From Phascolarctobacterium sp. (lineage in GTDB: Bacteria; Bacillota; Negativicutes; Acidaminococcales; Acidaminococcaceae): DNA of 64,000 nt. Under the pieces are notes generated by a model. That model did no database searches. It saw nothing but the letters and a program-made list of their open reading frames with translations, and had not been told where the DNA came from. Positions 51,158-58,721 of this stretch are shown piece after piece (position 1 is the first letter of the stretch; each line of letters starts with the position of its first letter). A program made the position numbers and the translations under genes. Location: the NCBI GenBank assembly GCA_017623055.1, contig JAGAPX010000026.1, forward strand, positions 62,001-126,000, written 5' to 3'.

Positions 51158-52225
51158 TTAGAAATTAGAAATTAACAATTCTTTTATTTTACCTCTGCCT
51201 GTGCTTTTGCTGTTAATCATACGAGTAGCTTCGATTCTTTTTATATTGTAGTTAGCATATAAGTCATCAAAGAAATTATCTTCCTCGTTATGATTTTTGG
51301 GATCGGAATTGCTAAGTAAAATTTTTGCTTTTCTTTCGTTCAATAAATGTATATATTCTGCTAGTTCTTCTTGGTCGCAATCAGTAAAAACTACTTCATT
51401 ATAAGATGTGAAAGCAGAAGTAGTATTTAACGGACGATAAGGTGGATCGAAGTAAACAAAAGTATTTTCATCTATGAAGTCAACAGATTCTTTGTAGTCA
51501 CCACAAACGATTTTAACCTTTTGCAATTTTTGAGAAATTAATTGTAGGTTTTCAATATCGCAAATTAAAGGCTTCTTGTATGCTCCCATTGGAACATTAA
51601 AGCCACCTTTACTATTTACTCTATAGAGTCCATTGAAACAAGTCTTGTTCAAAAAAATGAATAATGCAGCTAGTGCAACGCTCATAGAATTAGATTCGTC
51701 TTGTTTCAGTTTATTAAAAAGTTCCCTTTTGTTATAGTAGTATTCTTTTCTATCTTCTGTTGACAAAGGAAGAAACTCATCTTGCATAGAGCCTAGCAAA
51801 TCTATTAATTCATCTACGTTATCACGTACAACTACAAAACTATTCACTAATTCACGGTTAATGTCTGCAATCATGACTTCATCTAAATCATAATTAGCAA
51901 GTATTTCAAAAAGAACTGCACCACCACCAACAAAAGGTTCAGCATATTTTCTAATTGTTTTGCCAAAACCAACAGGGAAATTTTGTTTAATGGTTTCTAA
52001 AATTTGACTTTTGCCACCAGCCCACTTTAAGAATGGTTTTATTTTTTTGTCATCAAAATAACGCAAGCTTCTTGCATCTTGAGGCTTTTCAGCATCTTTG
52101 GGAATGAGCCACATATTACCAAGCATTTCGGCATTTTCTATTCTTTTTTCAGTACATAACACAGCAACACGGCGTTGAGAAATATTCCATTTTTCAGCAG
52201 CTTCTTTGGCGGTCATATATTTCAT
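51158..52225 (-). CDS. Dam/DpnM-type DNA adenine-N6 methyltransferase with N-terminal HTH-like domain
   Basis: 355 residues. Residues 1-50 (AKEAAEKWNISQRRVAVLC) look like a small helix-turn-helix module. The Dam core follows: SAM motif FLKWAGGKSQIL (65-76), FVGGGAVLFEIL, and catalytic motif VYFDPPYRPLN near residue 255. This D12 class family mostly modifies GATC. Divergent from the controller gene, GGAGG 8 bases before the ATG. The HTH module may aid autoregulation or targeting (inference). Confidence 0.88.
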   Translation of the reverse strand: MKYMTAKEAAEKWNISQRRVAVLCTEKRIENAEMLGNMWLIPKDAEKPQDARSLRYFDDKKIKPFLKWAGGKSQILETIKQNFPVGFGKTIRKYAEPFVGGGAVLFEILANYDLDEVMIADINRELVNSFVVVRDNVDELIDLLGSMQDEFLPLSTEDRKEYYYNKRELFNKLKQDESNSMSVALAALFIFLNKTCFNGLYRVNSKGGFNVPMGAYKKPLICDIENLQLISQKLQKVKIVCGDYKESVDFIDENTFVYFDPPYRPLNTTSAFTSYNEVVFTDCDQEELAEYIHLLNERKAKILLSNSDPKNHNEEDNFFDDLYANYNIKRIEATRMINSKSTGRGKIKELLISNF

Positions 52226-52247
52226 TCAAAGCACCTCCGACAATAAG

Positions 52248-52276
52248 ATTATATTCTAAAGTTAGAATAATAGCAA
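52248..52276 (-). promoter_or_regulatory. Promoter of the Dam-type gene with palindromic operator in the spacer
   Basis: Minus strand TTGCTA (52276-52271), 17-bp spacer, TATAAT (52253-52248). A perfect palindrome ATTCTAA-AG-TTAGAAT (52253-52268) fills the spacer, a position suited to repression. Confidence 0.7.
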
Positions 52277-52280
52277 TACA

Positions 52281-52333
52281 TTCACTATAAGTGAAAAGTG
52301 TAAGAGCTTATTTGTGAGATAATATTCACAAAT
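52281..52333 (+). promoter_or_regulatory. Two further operator-like palindromes in the restriction-system control region
   Basis: TTCACT-ATA-AGTGAA (52281-52295) covers a possible plus-strand -10 (TATAAG 52286-52291, with TTAGAA 52262-52267 as -35), and ATTTGTGA-8 bp-TCACAAAT (52310-52333) lies just before the controller gene. Such paired palindromes are usual for C-protein circuits that time methylase and nuclease expression. Confidence 0.6.
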
Positions 52334-52353
52334 AGTGAAAGTTGGTGCTGGTT

Positions 52354-52590
52354 ATGAGATTTGAAAATGATGTTGAACTTTATAGAACAATTGGCGCAAA
52401 TATAAAAAATTACAGAAAGAAATCCAACATAAGCCAAGCAAAACTTGCCGAAGATGTTGGTATAAGTTTGAGTTATATCTCTAAAATAGAAGCTTCTGGT
52501 TGTGATAAGAGTGTTTCTGTGTCAGTTCTTAATCAGATAGCAAATGCTTTAGGCATTGAAATTACAAAACTTTTTGAAGGAGATTGTTGA
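52354..52590 (+). CDS. XRE-family controller (C-protein-like) regulator
   Basis: 78 residues, one helix-turn-helix domain (NYRKKSNISQAKLAEDVGIS, then YISKIEASG). Size and place, directly upstream of a nuclease gene and divergent from a methylase gene, fit a restriction-modification controller protein. ATG at 52354 chosen as it starts the family-like fold. The gene ends one base before the nuclease start, so nuclease synthesis is coupled to it. Confidence 0.82.
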   Translation: MRFENDVELYRTIGANIKNYRKKSNISQAKLAEDVGISLSYISKIEASGCDKSVSVSVLNQIANALGIEITKLFEGDC

Positions 52591-52591
52591 A

Positions 52592-53254
52592 ATGAAACTT
52601 GTTGAAGCTTATAACAAGATAATAAAATTCGCCAATGTTCCATTTAAAGAATATTTGTCTGAAGACATAATCAAAGATCCTATGATGAAAATTGCAAAAG
52701 GTAGAACTGGACAATTGTTGGAAATTACTATTGGGTTAAACCTTTCCAATACTACACTTGACTTTGAGGATGGAGAATTAAAAACTAACAAATGTGATAA
52801 AACTGGAAAGCCTAAAGAAACAATGTTTATTACGCAAACAGCTTCTATCATTGATGAATTACTTGTGAGCAAAGAGTTCAAAAGTACAAAGTTATATGCA
52901 AAGCTCAAACATCTTCTTTACGTTCCTATAAGCAAAGATGGTGGTACGTCAGAGTGGATGTATTTAACACCTGTGGAAGTTAATTTGGATTCACCTAAAT
53001 ATAAAGATTTGGCAGTGCAGTTAGAAAAAGATTATTACGATATTTGTCAACAGATGAAGGAACAATTATCAGTTTCTACAACTGCGACACTGCATACAGT
53101 AAGTGGTAAATTTATCCAAATAAGAACTAAAGACTCTAAACCCTATACTCCGATTTACTCTAACGTTTATGGACGTGAAATTTCTGATAAGAATAGAGCG
53201 TTCTATTTTAAAAAGGAGTTTATGGAATACATCGTAGCTTTGGAAAAACGATAA
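52592..53254 (+). CDS. MutH/Sau3AI-type restriction endonuclease
   Basis: 220 residues. GRTGQLLE (Glu44) and LDFEDGELKTNK give the nuclease core Asp57-x4-Glu62-x-Lys64, the PD-(D/E)XK variant seen in MutH and Sau3AI, whose relatives cut at GATC. With the neighbouring Dam-type methylase this suggests a GATC system. GAAGGAG precedes the ATG at 52592. The size equals a single MutH domain, whereas Sau3AI itself has two, so it probably acts as a dimer (inference). Confidence 0.78.
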   Translation: MKLVEAYNKIIKFANVPFKEYLSEDIIKDPMMKIAKGRTGQLLEITIGLNLSNTTLDFEDGELKTNKCDKTGKPKETMFITQTASIIDELLVSKEFKSTKLYAKLKHLLYVPISKDGGTSEWMYLTPVEVNLDSPKYKDLAVQLEKDYYDICQQMKEQLSVSTTATLHTVSGKFIQIRTKDSKPYTPIYSNVYGREISDKNRAFYFKKEFMEYIVALEKR

Positions 53255-53271
53255 GTGAAGGAGTGTAATTT

Positions 53272-53802
53272 ATGGAAATACTAAGAACTGATAAGTCGTT
53301 CAAAAAAGATGGTGTAGTCATTGAAAATATCATCACTATTAAGATGGATGACTATATTATCTATGTTTTCCCTGGTACTCTTTCTGAAAATGATATTTTA
53401 GTTAAATACAGTTTTATGACTAATAGGTTGAGAACTCCTAAACATATACATTGGGTAACTGATTTGTTGATGAAAATGCAGGCTAAGAAAATGTTAACTA
53501 GGAGATTTATTCATTGCCTAAAATTAATTTGGAATGATGTAAGACCTCTTAATGATAGGAGTTTTAACTCAATTAAAAATGTTGTTGAAGGTAGTGACAT
53601 TGATTTAAAAGAATTTGAGTCAATGAACAACTATGGTGAATATTCTGTTGAGTTTTTATATGTGTTAATGAAGCTTCTAGCAATACAAGAAAAAACTAAT
53701 AGAAATGATGCATATATGTTTGGTCAAGTAATTGATGCGTTATTAGAAGATAAGCTTGATATTTTTTCAATAGTGTCAAAGGCGGGTTATAATGGCAGAT
53801 AA
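53272..53802 (+). CDS. Unknown protein within the restriction locus (176 aa)
   Basis: 176 residues, no recognised domain: beta-like N terminus (GVVIENIITIKMDDYIIYVFPG), helical remainder rich in Asn, Lys and Met. Follows the nuclease gene by 17 bases with AAGGAGTG, and overlaps the second methylase gene by 11 bases, so it belongs to the same operon. Accessory role in specificity or in control of the second methylase is conceivable but unsupported. Confidence 0.65.
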   Translation: MEILRTDKSFKKDGVVIENIITIKMDDYIIYVFPGTLSENDILVKYSFMTNRLRTPKHIHWVTDLLMKMQAKKMLTRRFIHCLKLIWNDVRPLNDRSFNSIKNVVEGSDIDLKEFESMNNYGEYSVEFLYVLMKLLAIQEKTNRNDAYMFGQVIDALLEDKLDIFSIVSKAGYNGR

Positions 53803-54541
53803 AAAAATAAAAAAGTGGCAACCTGATGATTTTGAACTAGAGATGAATACCGTATGGAGCTTTCCTAAACGTGGTGACTGGGCAACGCATGATGCTAAAT
53901 GGCGTGGCAATTGGTCTCCTTATATTCCTAGAAATATTTTGTTGAGATATTCACAAGAAAGTGATTGGGTTTTAGACCAATTTGCTGGTGGTGGTACAAC
54001 GTTGGTTGAGGCTAAACTTCTGAATCGTAATATCATTGGAGTAGATGTAAATGATGTTGCTTTAGAAAGATGCAAAAATAAAACAGACTTTGAGTTGGAC
54101 GAAGCAGAAGGAATAGTACATATTCAAAAAGGTGATGCTAGAAATTTGGATTTTATTCATGATGAAAGCATAGACTTAATTTGTACACATCCACCATACG
54201 CAAATATCATAGAATATAGTGAAGATATTGAAGAAGATATATCTAGATTTAAAGTAAAAGAGTTTCTTGTAGCAATGGAACAAGTTGCTAAAGAAAGTTA
54301 CAGAGTTCTTAAAAAAGGAAAGTTCTGTGCAATTCTTATGGGTGATACTAGACAAAAAGGACATGTTATACCAATGAGTTTCGAAGTTATGAAAATCTTT
54401 GAAGCTGCTGGTTTTAAAACTAAAGAGATCATTATTAAAGAACAACATAATTGTAGAGCTACTGGTTTTTGGAAGACTAATAGTGTGAAATATAACTTTC
54501 TTTTATTGGCTCATGAGTATTTGTTTATTTTTAGAAAGTAA
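53792..54541 (+). CDS. Second DNA methyltransferase (N4/N6-type) of the restriction locus
   Basis: 249 residues. SAM motif DQFAGGGTTLVEAKLLNRNIIGVDVN (about residues 66-91, key residues Phe-x-Gly-Gly-Gly) precedes the catalytic motif CTHPPYANIIEYSED near residue 131; the amino-terminal VWSFPKRGDWATHDAKW segment is family-typical. Motif order and the THPPY variant of (S/D/N)PP(Y/F/W) indicate an amino-group methylase. Two methylases with one nuclease recalls DpnII-like systems, though this is not the DpnA family by eye. Confidence 0.82.
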   Translation: MADKKIKKWQPDDFELEMNTVWSFPKRGDWATHDAKWRGNWSPYIPRNILLRYSQESDWVLDQFAGGGTTLVEAKLLNRNIIGVDVNDVALERCKNKTDFELDEAEGIVHIQKGDARNLDFIHDESIDLICTHPPYANIIEYSEDIEEDISRFKVKEFLVAMEQVAKESYRVLKKGKFCAILMGDTRQKGHVIPMSFEVMKIFEAAGFKTKEIIIKEQHNCRATGFWKTNSVKYNFLLLAHEYLFIFRK

Positions 54542-54550
54542 GTTGTTAAA

Positions 54551-54579
54551 AAAGCTAGACTAAACGGTCTGGCTTTTTT
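54551..54579 (+). terminator. Terminator of the restriction operon
   Basis: AAAGCTAGAC and GTCTGGCTTT arms (one G-T pair) followed by a T run. Confidence 0.8.
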
Positions 54580-54926
54580 CTATTTTGTTCTAAAACTCTC
54601 CGCTTGTCAGCACGTAAGTAGTAAAAGTTATAATAGATTTTGATTTGAGTCTAAAGGTCTAAGATGATACCTTGATATTTTCTAAGTGAAAAAAGAAAAC
54701 TACGAAGTGTAAAAAATTGTTCTTTAGATTAACTACAAGATTAGATAAATATAGTTATAGAATTTCATTTTGAGTTTGTGGATGTGATTCACAAAGTGAA
54801 TTTTGAACAATCTGTGGATGCAAAAACGAAATATAAGAGTGATAAAAACAAGTGCTAACTATAGCTAGAAAAAGGGGGATGTTGACCTAATTTAACAAAT
54901 GAATTTGCTAAAAACAATTTTATGAT

Positions 54927-55080
54927 TTGCTTTCTATAAGATAGTATGATATACTTTCTATCCTGGTGAATAGAGGCTCTGGCAAGAGTCCCCTTGAAAT
55001 ATATTGGCTTTCTTTTAAAGCAAAAATGCAACGTTGTTGTTTTCTTGCTTTGAATAATATGGTTTAAAACTTTTTTCTTG
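54927..55080 (+). ncRNA. Candidate small RNA or long leader (promoter plus hairpins)
   Basis: TTGCTT (54927-54932), 17-bp spacer, TATACT (54950-54955) predicts transcription from about 54962. The following DNA folds as GGCTCT/AGAGTCC (54975-54980 with 54985-54991, one bulge) and AAAGCAA/TTGCTTT (55017-55023 with 55045-55051), then ACTTTTTTCTTG near 55070. It matches no RNA family that I know, and could be simply the 5' leader of the 55145 gene. Confidence 0.25.
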
Positions 55081-55086
55081 CGGCCG

Positions 55087-55115
55087 TTGTGTTGTTCGAT
55101 TACTTGTGTTATAAT
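55087..55115 (+). promoter_or_regulatory. Promoter of the 55145 gene
   Basis: TTGTGT (55087-55092), 17-bp spacer, TATAAT (55110-55115). Confidence 0.65.
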
Positions 55116-55144
55116 TGTGCTTGCAAGGATAAAGGAGGATGATT

Positions 55145-55516
55145 ATGAGTTACAATTTTGATTTTGCATATCTAAAAAATGGCGCTCCAATCGTTACCTT
55201 GAGTTCCTTTGGTATCGCTTTTAATAAAGGCTCTATTGAAAGTTTAGGTACTCCTGCTCAAGTTGTAATAGGGTATGACGAGAAAAGACATGCAATTGGC
55301 GTTCGTGCTTATACGTTTGAGAAAGGTGTTCCTGTATACGATTTTTCTTCAAGAATAAAAAATGATTGGATAAGAATCGGTGCAAAGGACTTTATTAAAT
55401 ATTTATCAAAATCTGTAGGTATTGATTTTCTTACAAAAGCTAAGCAGTTTCTAGCGGAGTTCGATGAGGAAACAAAGACTTTGATTATTATAGTTGACGA
55501 GGAACATTTAAAATAG
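55145..55516 (+). CDS. Hypothetical protein (123 aa)
   Basis: 123 residues from the second ATG at 55145; AAAGGAGG abuts the first ATG (55139), so the second is better placed. Alternating beta strands (PIVTLSSFGIAFNKGSIES, AQVVIGYDEKRHAIGVRAY) and an acidic C terminus (TLIIIVDEEHLK). No known family; the pattern suggests a compact beta-rich domain. Lies alone downstream of the restriction locus. Confidence 0.65.
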   Translation: MSYNFDFAYLKNGAPIVTLSSFGIAFNKGSIESLGTPAQVVIGYDEKRHAIGVRAYTFEKGVPVYDFSSRIKNDWIRIGAKDFIKYLSKSVGIDFLTKAKQFLAEFDEETKTLIIIVDEEHLK

Positions 55517-55746
55517 AATACGTCAGAAAAAGAAAAAGAGCATCGGATATGATTGCAGTCATAATCCAATACTCTTTAGTGTTGAAAATGCACCTACAAA
55601 AAGCAGATACAATACAACGTAACCGAGCGTATTATATCATCTTTTTGCCTGATTTACAAGCCAAATGTGTAAGGTGTAGTTGTGGCTCAACCATTCTTTT
55701 TCTGCTGTAAATATAAAGCTGTTTGTGCAGCAGAAAGGGGTAAAAA

Positions 55747-56022
55747 ATGAAGATTACCCGAATTAGAATGAAAAAAGGTTGCTGCTATTCAAACAACCTT
55801 TTGGAAATTGACGAGTTGTATGTAGTTGGTTGTACTAGACCTGGTTTTTACAAGAAAGCAGATATTTATGATTTTGTAAAAAACAATTCTGGTGTTATCA
55901 AAGTTGACAGATGGCCATATCCTAATGTTGTACCTGCTAAAAGCGTTTATGGAGAAAAGTATGTCAAATCAACTCCCAACGCTTATTGGCATGATAACTT
56001 ATTATCTTTGCCGCGTGAATAA
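55747..56022 (+). CDS. DUF3892-like small protein (91 aa)
   Basis: 91 residues with the pattern I associate with DUF3892: KITRIRMKKG start, a KADIYDFVKNN helix, a SGVIKVDRWPYPNVVPAKSV middle (part) and the closing WHDNLLSLPR. Members are common in accessory regions; function unknown. GAAAGGGG precedes the ATG. A long perfect hairpin terminates it. Confidence 0.75.
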   Translation: MKITRIRMKKGCCYSNNLLEIDELYVVGCTRPGFYKKADIYDFVKNNSGVIKVDRWPYPNVVPAKSVYGEKYVKSTPNAYWHDNLLSLPRE

Positions 56023-56027
56023 ATAAA

Positions 56028-56076
56028 AATAAGTGAGTACTTTGATAATCAGGCAAAGTACTCACTTATTATTTTC
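56028..56076 (+). terminator. Long intrinsic terminator after the DUF3892-like gene
   Basis: 17-bp perfect arms (56028-56044 and 56054-56070) with a 9-base loop, then ATTTTC. Confidence 0.9.
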
Positions 56077-56131
56077 TAAATTAGTAAATTTAAAATTATT
56101 AATTTATAAAGGAATTATAAAGGAGTCCCCT

Positions 56132-56587
56132 GTGATAAAAGTTTTAATGGTCTGCCACGGCAATATCTGCCGTTCACCTATGGCAGAGTTTTTACTAAAA
56201 GATATGGTTGCCAAGCGTGGTATTGCTTCCCAGTTTGATATTGCTTCTGCGGCGACAAGCAGGGAGGAGATTGGCAACCCTGTTCATCACGGTACACGTA
56301 AGAAGCTGGCGCAGTTTGGTATTAGCGTTGCAGGTAAGACTGCTCGCCAGATGACAAGACGTGACTATGAAAATTACGATTACATCATCGCCATGGATAG
56401 GAATAATTTGCGGAACATTGACCGTATTATTGGCAGAGATTATTATAACAAGGTTAGCCTGCTTCTTGACTTTGCGGGCAGGAACGGACAGAGCATCGCT
56501 GACCCGTGGTACACTGGCGATTTTGATATTACTTATGACGATATCAAACAAGGCTTGGACGGCTTTCTTGAATATTTAGGTTACTGA
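56132..56587 (+). CDS. Low-molecular-weight protein-tyrosine phosphatase
   Basis: 151 residues from a GTG start at 56132 (AAAGGAG at proper spacing); an in-frame upstream extension runs through the preceding terminator and is rejected. P-loop VCHGNICRSPMAEF (CX5R(S), residues 7-20) and the general-acid Asp in ADPWYTGDF near residue 126. Dephosphorylates tyrosine (or arginine) phosphoproteins; in many bacteria linked with exopolysaccharide or stress control. No kinase gene nearby. Confidence 0.9.
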   Translation: MIKVLMVCHGNICRSPMAEFLLKDMVAKRGIASQFDIASAATSREEIGNPVHHGTRKKLAQFGISVAGKTARQMTRRDYENYDYIIAMDRNNLRNIDRIIGRDYYNKVSLLLDFAGRNGQSIADPWYTGDFDITYDDIKQGLDGFLEYLGY

Positions 56588-56668
56588 TTTTTGATTGACA
56601 AGATGAATTGATGAAACTAAAATGTAGGTGATTTTAATAGTTACTACTAAGTTTAGGAGATGATTATC

Positions 56669-57247
56669 TTGAAATCTTTGCTTTATATTGATGCTTGCAT
56701 GCGTGATGAAGAATCTAGAACTAAACGCGTTGCAGAGCCGATTATGGCAGAACTGACGAAAAAGTATGATGTGATTAAGCTAGTCCTTAACGAATTGCCT
56801 TTAGATGTGGTGAAGAAGCCTTTGCTTGCTAAACGTATGGCTGGCGATATTCCCCAAGAGGTGATGGCGTGGGCAGAAGCTGTTCGCGATGCTGATAGAA
56901 TTGTCATTGCTGCTCCTTTTTGGGATATGGGGATTCCGGCAGCGTTAAAGACATTTTTTGAGCTGTGTTCCATTTTTGATGTGACCTTTAAATCTGACGA
57001 TAAAACCTGTTATGGTAATTGTAAGGCTGAAAAAATGTTGTTTATTACTTCTAGAGGTATGAATGTTTCTACTGGTGATGAATTGGAACAGGCTACTCCT
57101 TATTTGAAGGCTTTGTCTTGGTTGTGGGGGATTGGTCCGTTACAAGTAGTTGCCATGCAAAATATGGATTATGTTTCTCCTGAAGAAATTGAAAATAAAA
57201 TTGCAACCGCTATTGACGAAGGCTTAGAGATTGCAAAAGAGTTCTAA
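56669..57247 (+). CDS. NAD(P)H-dependent flavin oxidoreductase (flavodoxin fold, AzoR/MdaB-like)
   Basis: 192 residues from a TTG at 56669; the AGGAG at 56655-56659 abuts an ATG at 56660, leaving proper distance only for the TTG. Blocks: LLYIDACMRDEESRTKRVAE, ADRIVIAAPFWDMGIPAALKTFFELC and KKLLFITSRGM-like KAEMLFITSRGM, typical of the NAD(P)H dehydrogenase (quinone)/azoreductase family binding FMN. Monocistronic with its own terminator. Confidence 0.8.
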   Translation: MKSLLYIDACMRDEESRTKRVAEPIMAELTKKYDVIKLVLNELPLDVVKKPLLAKRMAGDIPQEVMAWAEAVRDADRIVIAAPFWDMGIPAALKTFFELCSIFDVTFKSDDKTCYGNCKAEKMLFITSRGMNVSTGDELEQATPYLKALSWLWGIGPLQVVAMQNMDYVSPEEIENKIATAIDEGLEIAKEF

Positions 57248-57253
57248 AAAATT

Positions 57254-57289
57254 AAGGCTCAACAACTTTCAAAGTTGCTGAGCCTTTTT
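57254..57289 (+). terminator. Bidirectional terminator between the flavin reductase and gamma-carbonic-anhydrase genes
   Basis: AAGGCTCA and TGAGCCTT outer arms with inner CAACTTT/AAAGTTG, then TTTTTA. Confidence 0.85.
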
Positions 57290-57298
57290 ACTTAGATA

Positions 57299-57850
57299 TT
57301 ATACGATTTTTTCGCCGTTATAGGTTTCGCCACCACCGTCGGGTAAGAGACCATAACGTCTGGTCCACAGGTCTTTGTATTTAACTGCTTGAGCGTGGAT
57401 GTTATCCAGGTTGCTTTCGTCCAAGGTTTTGATAACTTTTGCGGGGATGCCTGCTACCAAAGAAAACGGAGGAACGATAGTGCCTTTAGTTACTACTGCG
57501 CCCGCAGCAACGATGGAGCCACGACCAATAACTGCACCGTCCAAAACGGTAGCGTGCATGCCGATGAGGCAGTGGTCTTCTACGGTGCAAGCGTGAAGCA
57601 GTGCGCTGTGACCAACAGTTACGAAGTCGCCAACGATGCAAGCATATTTATCTGCTACGTGCAGAACGCTGTTGTCTTGAACGTTGGTGTAGCGACCAAT
57701 TTCAATGCGGTTAACGTCACCACGAACAGTTACGTTAGGCCAAACGCTGCTGTATTCTTTCATCTCTACCATGCCAATTACGGTAGCAGTGGTAAATGCG
57801 TAAGCCTTTTCGTCAATTTTAGGTTGTTTGCCTTCAAATTTAAAAATCAT
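57299..57850 (-). CDS. Gamma-carbonic anhydrase-like left-handed beta-helix protein
   Basis: 183 residues from the ATG at 57850 (GTGGTGA upstream); a longer frame is disfavoured. Hexapeptide repeats (VTVRGDVNRIEIGRYTNVQDNS) and three His of the metal site in GHSALLHACTVEDHCLIGMHA. YrdA/PaaY/CaiE-like family; may hydrate CO2 or have another role. The central acidic loop of the archaeal enzyme is short, as in most bacterial members. Confidence 0.88.
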   Translation of the reverse strand: MIFKFEGKQPKIDEKAYAFTTATVIGMVEMKEYSSVWPNVTVRGDVNRIEIGRYTNVQDNSVLHVADKYACIVGDFVTVGHSALLHACTVEDHCLIGMHATVLDGAVIGRGSIVAAGAVVTKGTIVPPFSLVAGIPAKVIKTLDESNLDNIHAQAVKYKDLWTRRYGLLPDGGGETYNGEKIV

Positions 57851-57896
57851 AAAATCACCACTTTCTGTGTTGCTTGGGTACACATTTCTTAGCCTA

Positions 57897-57925
57897 ATTA
57901 TTACCTTTTCACAAAGCAAAGTCAA
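57897..57925 (-). promoter_or_regulatory. Promoter of the gamma-carbonic-anhydrase-like gene
   Basis: Minus strand TTGACT (57925-57920), 17-bp spacer, AATAAT (57902-57897). Confidence 0.55.
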
Positions 57926-57979
57926 CTGTTTCACAATCTTTTTATAAATGTGCTTCTGCTCTTGGTGCTTGCCATTATT

Positions 57980-58008
57980 TTGTCAAAAATGTATGATATT
58001 AGTAAGAT
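57980..58008 (+). promoter_or_regulatory. Promoter of the TVP38 to GerMN gene group
   Basis: TTGTCA (57980-57985), 17-bp spacer, TAAGAT (58003-58008). The genes from 58039 to 63912 are closely spaced and may share it. Confidence 0.55.
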
Positions 58009-58038
58009 GTATAACTAGGAGAAATTTAAAGTTTATAT

Positions 58039-58716
58039 ATGAAGCAAAAAGGATTTATCTATTTGTTTTTACGTTTGGCGATGTATGTTGCTGTGGTTGG
58101 AGCAATTTTTTATTTTGTGTACCAATCACCCTATAACCCGCATCCTCAAAGCGCAGAAGATATTCGCCGTTGGGTAGCAGGCTTTGGAACTTTGGCGCCG
58201 TTGATGTACGTTGGCGTATATACCATTCGTCCGTTACTACTGTTTCCTACATTAATATTGAATCTTAGTGCAGGCGTGCTCTTTGGCCCCTGCTATGGCG
58301 TGCTGTTCTTACTGATGGGTGGCATGGGCTGTGCAAGCTTTTGTTATTTGTGGGGACGCTTCGGTGGTGGACGTTGGCTGTTGAAAAATTTTGGTGGACA
58401 TTGGGGCGAGCGCTTACGTAGCTATCTTGTGAATGATAATAGCTTCACAAAATTATTGTGGCTCCGCACCGTCCCGATTTTTCCCTACGACCCGGTGAGC
58501 GTTATCGCTGGAAGCGTAGGCTTCGACGTGAAAAAATATCTTGGTGCAACTTTTTTAGGAATGCTTCCGGGAGCTATCGCTTATAATTTTTTGGCAGGCT
58601 CCTTTGGTACAAATAAAGTTTACGTTGCCATACTGGTTTTGCTGGTGGCATTTGGTTTGCCCCTGTACTGGTGGCGACGTAGCGGTGAATGTAAAAAGAT
58701 TAGAGAAAGGCAGTGA
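58039..58716 (+). CDS. TVP38/TMEM64 (VTT domain) membrane protein
   Basis: 225 residues with several hydrophobic segments and the VTT/SNARE-associated core: RPLLLFPTLILNLSAGVLFG, WGRFGGGRWLLKNFGGHWGE and LRTVPIFPYDPVSVIAGSVGF. DedA-like proteins act in membrane lipid flipping and proton homeostasis; exact substrate unknown. Weak ribosome site (TAGGAG, 16 bases upstream). Stop overlaps or closely precedes the CYTH gene. Confidence 0.86.
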   Translation: MKQKGFIYLFLRLAMYVAVVGAIFYFVYQSPYNPHPQSAEDIRRWVAGFGTLAPLMYVGVYTIRPLLLFPTLILNLSAGVLFGPCYGVLFLLMGGMGCASFCYLWGRFGGGRWLLKNFGGHWGERLRSYLVNDNSFTKLLWLRTVPIFPYDPVSVIAGSVGFDVKKYLGATFLGMLPGAIAYNFLAGSFGTNKVYVAILVLLVAFGLPLYWWRRSGECKKIRERQ

Positions 58717-58721
58717 GTTAT

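Larger units (their letters stand above)
54542..55144 (+). other. 603-base intergenic region with promoters and hairpins, no gene seen
   Basis: Contains the terminator of the restriction operon (54551-54579), an inverted repeat TTTGTG-8 bp-TCACAAA (54775-54795) resembling the operator at 52310, a good promoter at 54927-54955 followed by several hairpins, and the promoter of the next gene at 55087-55115. No convincing reading frame. AT-rich throughout. Confidence 0.6.
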
